This document shows, piece by piece, positions 30,435 to 39,226 of a DNA stretch of 64,000 nucleotides. The notes beneath the pieces were generated by a model. That model did no database searches. It was not told the DNA's origin and saw only the letters and a program-made list of their open reading frames with translations. Position numbers and translations under genes: made by a program. Source of the DNA: Streptacidiphilus fuscans (GTDB taxonomy: Bacteria > Actinomycetota > Actinomycetes > Streptomycetales > Streptomycetaceae); NCBI RefSeq assembly GCF_015690355.1, contig NZ_JADPRT010000003.1, positions 1-64,000 on the forward strand, read 5' to 3'. Positions within the stretch are counted from its first letter, which is position 1, and every line of letters begins with the position of its first letter.

Positions 30435-32036
30435 ATGACGCCCACGACGCCCGCGCCGCACGCCCCCGCGCTTCCGGCGACCACCTGGTCGGAGCTCGTC
30501 GAGGACGCTCTTCTCGGCACCAACCGCCGCAGCCGGCCCGACCTGCTCGACCGAGCCGCCGCGCTCACCGTGGCCCGCCGCGCCGGGCTGCGCCCCGCGC
30601 CCGCGCCCGAGATACCGGCCGCCGCGCCACCGGACACCCGCACGCCACTTCCCCCGGCCGCCGCACGACGGCTCGCGTCCCTGCTGGCGGACGGCTCGGG
30701 CGGGGAGTTGCTGCCGCAGTGGCTCGCCACCGCCCGGCTGCGCGGCTACGCGCCGCCTTCGTCGCTGCTCCCGCACCTGCTCGACGCCGCCCGCCAGCGG
30801 AGCGACATCCGTCCGGACGCCGTGGCCGTCGCCGGTCCCGTCGGACGCTGGTTGGCCACGCTCAACCCGGAGTGGCGCTTCGTCCTGCGGGTCGCTGTGG
30901 ACAGCCCCGGCCATGGGTCCGGACTCGGACCTGGACCCGGCGCTGGAACCGGCGCTGGAACCGGCACTGAGGCTGACGGCGACGCGGCCGGGACGAACAG
31001 TCAGTCCCTGTGGCAGGAGGGCCTCTTCGCCGAGCGCGTCACCTACCTGACCCGCCTTCGCAGGCGTGACCCCGCAGCCGGGCTGGCGCTGCTCCGCACC
31101 ACGTGGCGCAGCGAGCGCGCGGAGGACCGGCTGCTCTTCCTGGACGCGCTGCAGGAGGGGCTCGGTCCGGAGGACGAGGAGTTTCTGGAGGCTGCTCTCG
31201 GAGACCGCGCCAAGAACGTCCGGGCGACAGCGGCCGAGCTGCTCTCCACGCTGCCGGGCTCCGCGCTGGCCGGACGGATGGCCGAGCGTGCGCGGCAGGC
31301 GGTCTTCCCGCACGGTCAGGAGCTGGTCGTCGAGCCGCCCACCAGCTGCGACGCCGCGATGCAGCGCGACGGCGTCGCCGCCGGATCACCCACCGGCCGC
31401 GGTGACCGGGCGTTCTGGCTCGGCGAGATCGTCGCGGCGACCCCGCTCCGCCTCTGGACGGAGCTGATCGGCCCGCCGGAGCGGGTGCTCGAGCTCACGC
31501 CCACCCCGGAGTGGGCCCGCGAGCTGTTCGACGCCTGGGCGCGGGCCGCTGTGCGCCAGCACGACGCCGCATGGGCGAGCGCCCTGCTCGCCGTGCATGC
31601 CGCCCACGGGGCGACGGGCACGCTGGCCCGCCTCGTCGCCGTCCTGCCGCCCGACGAACGGGCGGACTGGACGGCGGGATACCTGGCCGGACAGGGGTTG
31701 GCCGACGCGTTCCAGTTGCTCGTCACCTGCCCCGGTCCGTGGCCGGAGCTGCTGTCCACAACGGTGCTGGACGCGCTCGCCGAGGCCGCGCACGGCGGGG
31801 CCTACCCGTGGAGCCACAGCGGCGTGCTCGGTGTCGCCGAGCGCTCGCTGCCGGTCGCCGCAGCCGCCCGCGTCGACGACCTGGCCGCAAGCGGTTCGGC
31901 GGCGTGGGCCGAGGTCTTCACCCGGCTCGCCGGTACGTTGCGCACCCGCAACGCGATGCTCGCCGAACTCGGCGGCGGTGAACCGGGCGAGCTCGGGAGC
32001 TGGGAGTCCGGAAGCCCGCCGTCGTCCGGCATCTGA
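30435..32036 (+). CDS. DUF5691 family protein
   Basis: A 533-residue, largely helical, Ala/Leu-rich protein starting MTPTTPAPHAPALP at ATG 30435 after AAAGG. TWSELVEDALLGTNRR near residue 20 is the typical start of the family. A Gly/Thr-rich insertion (GLGPGPGAGTGAGTGTEA) splits the first third, and the rest looks like HEAT-type helical repeats (ERAEDRLLFLDALQEGL). No enzyme motif is visible. It follows the SWIM gene on the plus strand; together with the divergent MoxR, DUF5682 and VWA genes it forms the five-gene block. Confidence 0.85.
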   Translation: MTPTTPAPHAPALPATTWSELVEDALLGTNRRSRPDLLDRAAALTVARRAGLRPAPAPEIPAAAPPDTRTPLPPAAARRLASLLADGSGGELLPQWLATARLRGYAPPSSLLPHLLDAARQRSDIRPDAVAVAGPVGRWLATLNPEWRFVLRVAVDSPGHGSGLGPGPGAGTGAGTGTEADGDAAGTNSQSLWQEGLFAERVTYLTRLRRRDPAAGLALLRTTWRSERAEDRLLFLDALQEGLGPEDEEFLEAALGDRAKNVRATAAELLSTLPGSALAGRMAERARQAVFPHGQELVVEPPTSCDAAMQRDGVAAGSPTGRGDRAFWLGEIVAATPLRLWTELIGPPERVLELTPTPEWARELFDAWARAAVRQHDAAWASALLAVHAAHGATGTLARLVAVLPPDERADWTAGYLAGQGLADAFQLLVTCPGPWPELLSTTVLDALAEAAHGGAYPWSHSGVLGVAERSLPVAAAARVDDLAASGSAAWAEVFTRLAGTLRTRNAMLAELGGGEPGELGSWESGSPPSSGI

Positions 32037-32086
32037 CCTTCGCTCAGCACCGTCGCCAGCGGCAGCCGGGCGTCCACCCGAGGGGA

Positions 32087-32500
32087 TCAGGTCGTCGCGC
32101 CGGCGCGCAGGTGGCTCTCCACCCAGCTCACCACGTCGCGCGTCGGCGTGCCGGGGGTGAAGATCTCGGCCACGCCGAGCTCCTTGAGCTGCGGGATGTC
32201 GGCGTCCGGGATGATGCCGCCGCCGAAGACCACGATGTCGGCGGCGTCGCGCTCGCGGAGCAGCTCCACGATCTTGGCGCAGAGCGTCATGTGCGCGCCG
32301 GAGAGGATCGACAGGCCGATCCCGTCCGCGTCCTCCTGGATCGCGGTGTCGACGATCTGCTCCGGGGTCTGGTGCAGCCCGGTGTAGATCACCTCCATAC
32401 CGGCGTCGCGCAGCGCACGGGCGATCACCTTGGCCCCTCGGTCGTGACCGTCGAGACCGGGCTTCGCCACCACCACGCGGATCGGGCCGGACACGCCCAT
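32087..32500 (-). CDS. icmB: B12-binding small subunit of an acyl-CoA mutase (IcmB-like)
   Basis: A 137-residue stand-alone cobalamin-binding domain with the base-off motif D17-x-H19-x2-G22 in [12 protein letters not shown], then SILSGAH and FGGGIIPD, the classical three-part B12 site. Length and position next to pcrA-region genes fit IcmB, the small subunit of isobutyryl-CoA mutase, as in S. coelicolor (recalled, not searched). ATG 32500 has AGGAGG five bases upstream; an in-frame upstream ATG has none. The large catalytic subunit is not in the window, so the partner must be encoded elsewhere. Confidence 0.88.
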   Translation of the reverse strand: MGVSGPIRVVVAKPGLDGHDRGAKVIARALRDAGMEVIYTGLHQTPEQIVDTAIQEDADGIGLSILSGAHMTLCAKIVELLRERDAADIVVFGGGIIPDADIPQLKELGVAEIFTPGTPTRDVVSWVESHLRAGATT

Positions 32501-32968
32501 CTTTGCCTCCTGCGTTCTTGCAGCCGCTGCGTCAACCGGCGTCGGCATCCGGTGTTGGAACGTTATCCCCGGCCGGGGACGGACGCCGTTTCACGGACCC
32601 GAGCGAGGGGAGAATCACAATGATCCACCGTTTGTCCTGATTCACCGTTCATCGACGAGTTCACTGCGCGTTGGAGCCATACCCCACCTCGGCGACGCCC
32701 ACCCGTCGTCGGCCGCCCGCGGTCCACCACCTGGGCGTGCATCAGGCCAGTGGCGTGGAGGCGCGCAGCGGGGAGCCGCAAGCCGTCACGCAGCCACCGC
32801 TGTGCTGCCGCCCGCTCGGCGCGCCCTCGACACACGCTCGGCCGTGACTCCGGCGCCGCACGAGGTTGGTGCGGCACGGTCTCCGCCGCGTCGCGTCGTG
32901 GGACTCGAGCCTGCTCGCCTGTCCACGCCGGACGCTTCCCGGATCCGACCCGCGGGGAGGTCGTGGCT
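32501..32968. other. Divergent gap between icmB and the lipase gene
   Basis: No gene is convincing in these 468 bp. The gap holds the 12 bp palindrome CCCCGGCCGGGG (32567-32578) beside an AT-rich GATAACG on the minus strand, possibly the icmB promoter, and the direct repeats at 32622-32650. The half next to the lipase shows nothing recognisable. Confidence 0.5.
32622..32650. repeat. 12 bp direct repeat, 17 bp period
   Basis: GATCCACCGTTT (32622-32633) and GATTCACCGTTC (32639-32650) match at 10 of 12 positions and start 17 bp apart, in the least GC-rich part of the icmB/lipase gap. This spacing suits binding of a dimeric regulator on one side of the helix, but no factor is known. Confidence 0.4.
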
Positions 32969-33886
32969 GTGAGCAACGTGTCGGACCGCACCGGCGCCTG
33001 GGCGCGCGAGATCTGCGAGGCCGGGCTGGGCATCGGGCTGGGCGTCGGCCTGGAGGGCGTCGCGCTGGCCGGTCATCTGCTGCTCTACCCCGGCGGCTTC
33101 CTCCAGCAGGAGCAGTGGCCGCCACCACGCCCGCAGCACTGCGGACACCGACGCCGCGGCCGGCCCGTCGAGGAGAGCGTGCCCCTCGGTCAGGACGGGC
33201 TCGACCGGGAGGGGCCCCGCAGCACCGAGGAGGGCCCCGAAGGCGCCCACGCCCCTGTCCTGCTGCTGCACGGTCTCTTCGACAACCGGGCGGTCTTCAC
33301 GCTGCTCCGCCACAACCTGCACGTCCACGGCTGGGACCACGTGCACGCGTTGAACTACAACCCGCTGGCACTCGACCTCCCGCGCGCCGCCGCACTCTTC
33401 GGCCACCAGGTCGAACAGGCGCGCTGGATCTACGGCGGCGAACGCATCGCCGTCGTCGGCCACAGCCTCGGCGGACTGATCGCGCGTTACTACGTACAAC
33501 GCCTCGGCGGCAGCGAACACGTGCACACCTTGGTGACCCTCGGCACGCCTCACCAGGGCACGGTGACGGCGCATGCGCTCCGCGCCTTTCCGATCGTGCG
33601 ACAACTACTGCCCGGCAGTGAAGTGATCGCCGAACTCGACGCGCCTGCGCCCGAATGTTCGACGCGTTTTCTCTGTTTCTGGGGCGGCCTGGACGCACTG
33701 GTCCTTCCGCACCGCCATGCCCGACTCGACCACCCCGACCTCGTCACGGAGAACGTGCTGGTCCGCACCGCAGGACACCTGTCGCTGCCGGTGCACTGGG
33801 AGGTTCTCGCCCGCGTGCGCGAGGTGTTGGCGGAGGCCCAGGAATCGACACCAGTACGACGAGTGAACAGTCGTCAGATCGCCTGA
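32969..33886 (+). CDS. Alpha/beta hydrolase, lipase-like
   Basis: The 305-residue product has the oxyanion-hole motif LLLHG (98-102), the nucleophile elbow GHSLGG with S166, D242 in GGLDALVLP and H270 in TAGHLSLP, a complete triad. LGTPHQG after the nucleophile fits triacylglycerol lipase/esterase families. A hydrophobic stretch at about 20-40 could be a membrane anchor. I chose GTG 32969, eight bases after GGGGAGG; GTG 32963 is too close to it. It is upstream of the M23 peptidase gene with its own gap of 110 bp. Confidence 0.88.
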   Translation: MSNVSDRTGAWAREICEAGLGIGLGVGLEGVALAGHLLLYPGGFLQQEQWPPPRPQHCGHRRRGRPVEESVPLGQDGLDREGPRSTEEGPEGAHAPVLLLHGLFDNRAVFTLLRHNLHVHGWDHVHALNYNPLALDLPRAAALFGHQVEQARWIYGGERIAVVGHSLGGLIARYYVQRLGGSEHVHTLVTLGTPHQGTVTAHALRAFPIVRQLLPGSEVIAELDAPAPECSTRFLCFWGGLDALVLPHRHARLDHPDLVTENVLVRTAGHLSLPVHWEVLARVREVLAEAQESTPVRRVNSRQIA

Positions 33887-33926
33887 TCGCAAAAAGGCTG
33901 CCTGGGGGGACAATTCAGGAGTTCTC

Positions 33927-33956
33927 TTGTTTCCGGTGCTTTACCGGGGATACAGT
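33927..33956 (+). promoter_or_regulatory. Probable promoter of the M23 peptidase gene
   Basis: TTGTTT (33927-33932) and TACAGT (33951-33956) are 18 bp apart; GATACA overlapping the -10 is an alternative with 16 bp. A CCGGT/ACCGG inverted repeat fills the spacer and could hold a repressor or anti-sigma controlled site. Confidence 0.5.
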
Positions 33957-33996
33957 CACGGACACTTTCCCGCTGTCGAGGTGGATTGGGATTTCC

Positions 33997-35106
33997 GTGA
34001 CCACTGATACCAGTTGGTACGGCCAGGAAACCCTGGTCCTCCCCGACCACGGTCGGCCGTACCCGGAGCAGTGGGCCCACGACCCGTACTCCTCACAGCA
34101 GTTGTATGCCTCGTACGACACCTGCACCGCGTACGACGCGTACCCCGCATACGACGCCCGCTCCGCACCGACCCACCAGCCGTACGAGGCATACCAGGCG
34201 TACCACCAGCAGCCGTACCAGCCGCACCTCGGGTATCCCGAGTACCACCAGGCCCAGCCCGAGTACGCAGCCGCCTTCGCCGACCAGCCGACCACGACGG
34301 TCCCCTCGGTCGACTTCGCCGACGCCACACTCGTCGACGTCCCCGTCCGCCACGAAGAGACGCTCCCGGCTGCTGACCCCGCCACCACACCGCCCGTGGT
34401 CGGCGGGCGGGCTGCTGCCCGAGGGGCGCGGCGGAAGGCGACCCGGCGCCGGTCCGCGGTGCTGACCATCGTCGCGCCGTCCGCGGCGGTGCTAGGGGTT
34501 GCCGGTGCGGCCGCCGCCACCATCGGGCCCCTGCACACGCATCACCACGCCACGACCACCGCGTCGGCACCTGACGCCGCCCAGGCGCAGGCGAAGGCGC
34601 TGACCAGCGCCGAGACGCGGGACGCCGCCGAGCGCGCCAGCCGCGACGAAGCCCGCACGGCCCTCCAACTCCGCGCCGCCGCAGCCAAGAAGGCCGCCGC
34701 CGAGGCACCGCGCTTCGGGCTCCCGATCGCCTACCACACGGGCCTCAGCGCCCTGTTCGGCCAGGCCGGGACGCACTGGATGCAGTTGCACACCGGCATC
34801 GACTTCCCGGTGCCGGTCGGCACGCCCGTCCACGCGGTGACGGGAGGCTCCGTCAGCACCGAGTGGAACCCCTTCTACGGCAACATGTCCAAGGTGACCG
34901 CCTCGGACGGGACGATCACCTGGTACTGCCACCTCAGCGCCTACCGACTGCACAGCGGCCCGGTGAAGGTCGGCGACGTGATCGCCTACTCCGGCGACAC
35001 CGGCAACTCCACCGGACCGCACCTGCACTTCGAGGTGCACCCGAGCGGCGGTCCGGCCGTGGACCCGCTGCCGTGGCTGCTGGCCCGCGGCCTGGACCCG
35101 CGCTGA
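33997..35106 (+). CDS. Membrane-anchored M23 peptidase
   Basis: A 369-residue predicted cell-wall endopeptidase. Residues 1-150 are Tyr/Gln/Pro-rich and probably cytoplasmic, one membrane segment spans about 153-176, and an Ala-rich helical stretch leads to a C-terminal M23 (lysostaphin-type) domain. The zinc ligands are visible: H265-x3-D269 in HTGIDFP and H342-x-H344 in HLHFEV, with H312 in WYCHLS. All catalytic residues are present, so it should be active outside the cell. GTG 33997 is the best start, with GAGGTGG 12 bases upstream. The stop codon lies inside a 19 bp direct repeat. Confidence 0.88.
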   Translation: MTTDTSWYGQETLVLPDHGRPYPEQWAHDPYSSQQLYASYDTCTAYDAYPAYDARSAPTHQPYEAYQAYHQQPYQPHLGYPEYHQAQPEYAAAFADQPTTTVPSVDFADATLVDVPVRHEETLPAADPATTPPVVGGRAAARGARRKATRRRSAVLTIVAPSAAVLGVAGAAAATIGPLHTHHHATTTASAPDAAQAQAKALTSAETRDAAERASRDEARTALQLRAAAAKKAAAEAPRFGLPIAYHTGLSALFGQAGTHWMQLHTGIDFPVPVGTPVHAVTGGSVSTEWNPFYGNMSKVTASDGTITWYCHLSAYRLHSGPVKVGDVIAYSGDTGNSTGPHLHFEVHPSGGPAVDPLPWLLARGLDPR

Positions 35107-35148
35107 CGCGGGCCCGCCTGCCCAACTACCGCTGACGCGGGCCCGCCT
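35101..35148. repeat. 19 bp direct repeat across the M23 gene stop
   Basis: CGCTGACGCGGGCCCGCCT occurs at 35101-35119 and again at 35130-35148. Each copy contains the 10 bp palindrome GCGGGCCCGC, and the first contains the stop codon of the M23 gene. The pair may work as a double terminator between this gene and the convergent pcrA. Confidence 0.6.
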
Positions 35149-35172
35149 AAGGAGCGCTCGGTTTCGGAGCGG

Positions 35173-37797
35173 TCAGAGCTTCTCGACCGGGGCGTAGCGC
35201 AGCAGCAACTGCTTCGTGCCCTCCGCGCCGAAGTCGATGGTGGCCTTCGCGTCGTCCGCCGGGCCCGACACGGCCATCACCGTGCCCAGCCCGAAGCGGT
35301 CGTGGGTGACCCGGTCGCCGACGGCCAGGGTGACCGTCGGACGGTCCTTCATCCGTCCCGCGTTCTTGCCCCAGCCCGCGGCCGGCGTGGAGCGCCGGCC
35401 ACCCGCCGTACCCGTGCCTGCCGAGCGGCCACCGAACCCACCGCCCGAGCCGCCTACGCCACCGGACTTGAGCGACGGAACCGCTGCCGCAGCGGTCCGC
35501 TTCTCGTCGACCAGGGTCGGCGGGATCTCCTCCAGGAACCGGGACGCCGGGTTGTACGACGGCTGGCCCCAGGCGCTGCGCAGCACCGCGCGGGAGAGGT
35601 AGAGCCGCTCCCGGGCCCGGGTCAGGCCGACGTAGGCGAGGCGGCGTTCCTCCTCCAGCTCCTTGGTGTTGTTCATCGCCCGCATGTGCGGGAAGACCCC
35701 GTCCTCCATGCCGGTGAGGAAGACGACCGGGAACTCCAGGCCCTTGGCGGTGTGCAGGGTCATCAGCGTGATGACGCCACGGCCCTCGCCGTCTTCATCG
35801 GGGATCTGGTCGGAGTCCGCCACCAGCGCCACCCGCTCCAGGAAGCCGGGCAGGCCCGTCTGGACGGGCTCGCCGTCGGGGCCCTCGACCGGCTCCTCCT
35901 GCTCGAACTCCAGCGCCACGGCCGCGAGTTCCTGCAGGTTCTCGACACGCGTCTCGTCCTGCGGGTCCGTGGACGCCTGGAGTTCGGCCAGATAGCCGGT
36001 CTCCTCCAGCACCGCCTCCAGCACGGCGGCGGGCCCCGCACCCGACTCGACCACACCGCGGAGCTTCGCCATCAGGTCGTTGAACTTCTTCACCGCATTG
36101 GCGGAGCGCGCGGCCATGCCGTACGCCTCGTCCACCCGCAACAGCGCCTGCGGGAAGGAGATCCGCTCGCGCGAGGCCAGCGCCTCGATCATCGCCTCGG
36201 CGCGCTCGCCGATCCCGCGCTTGGGCACGTTGATGATCCGGCGCAGCGGCACCGAGTCCTCGGGGTTGGCCAGCACCCGCAGGTAGGCCAGGACGTCACG
36301 CACCTCGCGGCGCTCGTAGAAGCGGACGCCGCCGACGACCTTGTAGGGCAGGCCTACGCGGATGAAGACCTCTTCGAAGACACGCGACTGCGCGTTGGTG
36401 CGGTAGAAGACCGCCACGTCACCGGGCTTGGCGTCGCCCGCATCGGTCAGCCGGTCGATCTCGTCGGCGATGAACTGCGCCTCGCCGTGCTCGTCGTCGG
36501 CGACGTAGGAGGTGATCCGGGTGCCCTCGGCGCCCGCCGTCCACAGGTTCTTCTTGCGGCGGTTGCTGTTGCGCTCGATGACGGCGTTGGCGGCGCTCAG
36601 GATCGTCTGCGTGGAGCGGTAGTTCTGCTCCAGCAGGATCGTGGTGGCGTTCGGGTAGTCCTCCTCGAAGTCGAGGATGTTGCGGATCGTCGCGCCGCGG
36701 AAGGCGTAGATCGACTGGTCCGCGTCACCGACCACGCAGAGCTCGGCGGGCGGGATCTCGGCCAGGGCCGCCTCGGCCGGGTTGACGAACTCGCCGTCCA
36801 CCGTCTTCTTCGGCGCCTGACCGCTGGCGCCGCCCGTCAACTCACGCACCAGCATGTACTGGGCGTGGTTGGTGTCCTGGTACTCGTCGACCAGGATGTG
36901 CCGGAACCGGCGGCGGTAGTGCTCGGCGGCGTCGGGGAACGCCTGGAGCAGGTTGACCGTGGTCATGATGATGTCGTCGAAGTCGAGCGCGTTGGCCTCG
37001 CGCAGCCGCCGCTGGTAGAGCGCGTAGGCCTCGGCCAGCTTGCGCTCCATCGCGTTGTCGGCCTGGCCCGCGTAGGTCTCCTCGTCGATGAGCTCGTTCT
37101 TGAGGTTGGAGACCTTGGCGGTGAAGGACTTCGGCGGGAACTGCTTGGGGTCCAGGTCGAGGTCGCGGCAGACGAGCGCCATCAGGCGCTGCGAGTCCGC
37201 CGCGTCGTAGATCGAGAAGCTGGAGGTGAAGCCGAGCCGCTTGCTCTCGCGCCGCAGGATCCGGACGCAGGCGCTGTGGAAGGTGGAGACCCACATCGCC
37301 TTGGCCCGCGGCCCGACCAGGGCCTCGACGCGCTCGCGCATCTCGCCCGCGGCCTTGTTGGTGAAGGTGATCGCCAGGATCTCGCCCGGCTGGACGCCGC
37401 GCGCGCCCAGCAGGTAGGCGATCCGGTGTGTGAGCACCCGGGTCTTGCCGGAGCCGGCACCGGCCACGATGAGCAGCGGCGAGCCCGCGTGCACGACCGC
37501 CTCGCGCTGTTGCGGGTTCATGCCGTCGAGCAGCGTCTCCGGGTCCCGGACCAGGTGCGGCGCGCCGTTGCGGTAGTACGACGCGGGCACGGGCTCGGCC
37601 GGGTCGAAGGACTGGAAGAGCCCGCTCGGGATCTCCTCCTCGTAGGCGCCACCGCTGTACGTGTCACCGCCGTACGTGTCGCCGCCGTACGGGCCGTCGT
37701 CGTACGACGCGGGCTCGTACGGCGGCTCGTCCGCCGAAGGCGCCGGGGCCGGGGTGTCCAGGCCGGGCAGGGGGATGTCGTCAAAGAGGCTGCTCAT
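35173..37797 (-). CDS. pcrA: ATP-dependent DNA helicase PcrA/UvrD
   Basis: Superfamily 1A 3'-5' helicase of repair and replication-conflict resolution. The 874-residue product has Walker A AGAGSGKT at 112-119, the QREAV Q-motif region before it, VDEYQDTNHAQY (motif II), GDADQSIYAFRGA (III), EQNYRST (IV), TMHTAKGLEFPVVF-type motif V/VI segments (LTLHTAKGLEFP seen as MTLHTAKGLEF) and a C-terminal KOW/Tudor-like segment (VGDRVTHDRFGLGTV). About 85 N-terminal residues are disordered, with a GGDTY repeat. Start ATG 37797; GTG 37800 is directly before it. Confidence 0.96.
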   Translation of the reverse strand: MSSLFDDIPLPGLDTPAPAPSADEPPYEPASYDDGPYGGDTYGGDTYSGGAYEEEIPSGLFQSFDPAEPVPASYYRNGAPHLVRDPETLLDGMNPQQREAVVHAGSPLLIVAGAGSGKTRVLTHRIAYLLGARGVQPGEILAITFTNKAAGEMRERVEALVGPRAKAMWVSTFHSACVRILRRESKRLGFTSSFSIYDAADSQRLMALVCRDLDLDPKQFPPKSFTAKVSNLKNELIDEETYAGQADNAMERKLAEAYALYQRRLREANALDFDDIIMTTVNLLQAFPDAAEHYRRRFRHILVDEYQDTNHAQYMLVRELTGGASGQAPKKTVDGEFVNPAEAALAEIPPAELCVVGDADQSIYAFRGATIRNILDFEEDYPNATTILLEQNYRSTQTILSAANAVIERNSNRRKKNLWTAGAEGTRITSYVADDEHGEAQFIADEIDRLTDAGDAKPGDVAVFYRTNAQSRVFEEVFIRVGLPYKVVGGVRFYERREVRDVLAYLRVLANPEDSVPLRRIINVPKRGIGERAEAMIEALASRERISFPQALLRVDEAYGMAARSANAVKKFNDLMAKLRGVVESGAGPAAVLEAVLEETGYLAELQASTDPQDETRVENLQELAAVALEFEQEEPVEGPDGEPVQTGLPGFLERVALVADSDQIPDEDGEGRGVITLMTLHTAKGLEFPVVFLTGMEDGVFPHMRAMNNTKELEEERRLAYVGLTRARERLYLSRAVLRSAWGQPSYNPASRFLEEIPPTLVDEKRTAAAAVPSLKSGGVGGSGGGFGGRSAGTGTAGGRRSTPAAGWGKNAGRMKDRPTVTLAVGDRVTHDRFGLGTVMAVSGPADDAKATIDFGAEGTKQLLLRYAPVEKL

Positions 37798-37808
37798 CAC
37801 CCACGAGT

Positions 37809-38348
37809 CTAGGACGCCCCACGGACACCCCGGGACGGCTTCAGCCCACCATGCTCCTGACCTCGCTCCTTACCCCGGCCGACCTCGGCGAGGAGTCCGT
37901 CACAGCCCGCCTCGCAGAGCGCGAGGACCTCCTCGAAGCCGTCCAGGCCGCCGTAGTAGGGGTCGGGAACGTCGAGATCGTCCGGGTCGTCGGAGTGCCG
38001 GGAGGTGTCGAAGGAGCGCAGCAGCCGGATCTTCGCCGCCTCCTCCGAGGTACGGGCGAGACGGCGCAGGGCACGCTCGTGGCCCCGGTCGAGCGCGACG
38101 ATCAGGTCGTGCGTGGCGAACCACTCCGGGCGGAACTGCCGGGCCACATGATCGCTGCCGTATCCGGCCGCGCGCAGCACCCGGACGGCGCGCTCGTCGG
38201 CCGGGTCACCGACGTGCCAGGAGCCGGTGCCCGCGCTGTCGACCTGGATCTCGCTCTCCAGCCCGGCCTCGGCCACCCTCGCGCGCATCACCTGCTCGGC
38301 CATGGGCGAGCGGCAGATGTTCCCGGTGCAGACGAAGCAGATACGCAT
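37809..38348 (-). CDS. Low-molecular-weight protein tyrosine phosphatase
   Basis: A 179-residue cytoplasmic phosphatase with the active-site loop C7-T-G-N-I-C-R13-S close to the N-terminus and the general-acid motif DPYYG. These define the LMW-PTP family. The C-terminal ~20 residues are extra and Lys/Gly-rich. ATG 38348 (or GTG 38351) lacks a clear ribosome-binding site. It ends 12 bp before pcrA starts... on the same strand, so it lies directly upstream of pcrA and is probably co-transcribed with it. Substrates are unknown; related enzymes act on tyrosine kinases or host proteins. Confidence 0.93.
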   Translation of the reverse strand: MRICFVCTGNICRSPMAEQVMRARVAEAGLESEIQVDSAGTGSWHVGDPADERAVRVLRAAGYGSDHVARQFRPEWFATHDLIVALDRGHERALRRLARTSEEAAKIRLLRSFDTSRHSDDPDDLDVPDPYYGGLDGFEEVLALCEAGCDGLLAEVGRGKERGQEHGGLKPSRGVRGAS

Positions 38349-38419
38349 CACCCGACCATGATCGGGTACGGCGGAAACTTGCGCGACGCGGTACGGGGTC
38401 GCGCCCTACCGTCTGCGTC

Positions 38420-38998
38420 ATGGATGACAACCGAAGAGACGACAACCGGAGAATGGTCAGGACGTCGAAGTTCCTCTCCCGGGTCCTGCGCCACGACCCG
38501 GGCAGCATCGGCGTCCGCCTCGACCCGGCCGGATGGGTCGACGTCGCGCAGTTCCTCGCCGCAGCCGCCGCGCACGGCCGCCGGATCAGCCGGGCCGAGT
38601 TGGACCGGGTCGTCGCCGAGAACGACAAGCAGCGCTTCGCGTTCAGCCCCGACGGGAGCCGGATCCGGGCCAGCCAGGGCCACACCGTGCAGGTGGACCT
38701 CGGCTACCAGGAGGCCGTGCCTCCGGCGCGCCTCTTCCACGGGACGCACCCGGGCGCGCTGGACGCCATCTGGCGGGAGGGGCTGCGGCCGATGCAGCGG
38801 CACGCCGTGCACCTGTCGCCGGACGTCGCCACCGCGACCCGGGTGGGCAGCCGACGCGGACGGCCGGTGGTGCTGAGCGTGGACGCGGCCGGAATGGCGG
38901 CGGCCGGGTTCGTCTTCCGGGTCAGCTCCAACGGGGTCTGGCTGACCGACCACGTGCCACCGCAGTTCCTCGGCCAGGTCACGGCGGACGCGGAATGA
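38420..38998 (+). CDS. kptA: RNA 2'-phosphotransferase KptA/Tpt1 family
   Basis: The 192-residue product starts with VRTSKFLSRVLRHDPGSIGV (near residues 13-32), then AENDKQRFAF, the LFHGTH motif and MQRHAVHLS, the diagnostic blocks of KptA/Tpt1. In eukaryotes Tpt1 removes the 2'-phosphate left by tRNA splicing using NAD; bacteria lack that splicing and the natural role of KptA is unsettled. ATG 38420 has no ribosome-binding site. It is divergent from the phosphatase gene, with 71 bp between. Confidence 0.92.
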   Translation: MDDNRRDDNRRMVRTSKFLSRVLRHDPGSIGVRLDPAGWVDVAQFLAAAAAHGRRISRAELDRVVAENDKQRFAFSPDGSRIRASQGHTVQVDLGYQEAVPPARLFHGTHPGALDAIWREGLRPMQRHAVHLSPDVATATRVGSRRGRPVVLSVDAAGMAAAGFVFRVSSNGVWLTDHVPPQFLGQVTADAE

Positions 38999-39226
38999 TC
39001 GGCAGGCTCGGGGCCACGGCGAGGCGAAGTCCGATCGTCGGACTGATCCGACTGATTGCCTGATCGGTCGTCATACGGTCGAAAGGCGTACGCCATCGGC
39101 CACGGCCGGGCGATCGGAGCCGCTTCTTCCGTCCTGTTCCGACCAGCCTCGTCAACCACACGGTGCCCACCACTCCCAGAGGGCTAGCGTCGCGCTCCAA
39201 CCACCTCGGGAGAAGGGAACGCCCTC

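Noticed and set aside
38999..39226. c-di-AMP (ydaO) riboswitch before the NlpC/P60 gene
   Set aside because: Such riboswitches precede similar genes in Streptomyces, but none of the conserved blocks are present in these 228 bp.
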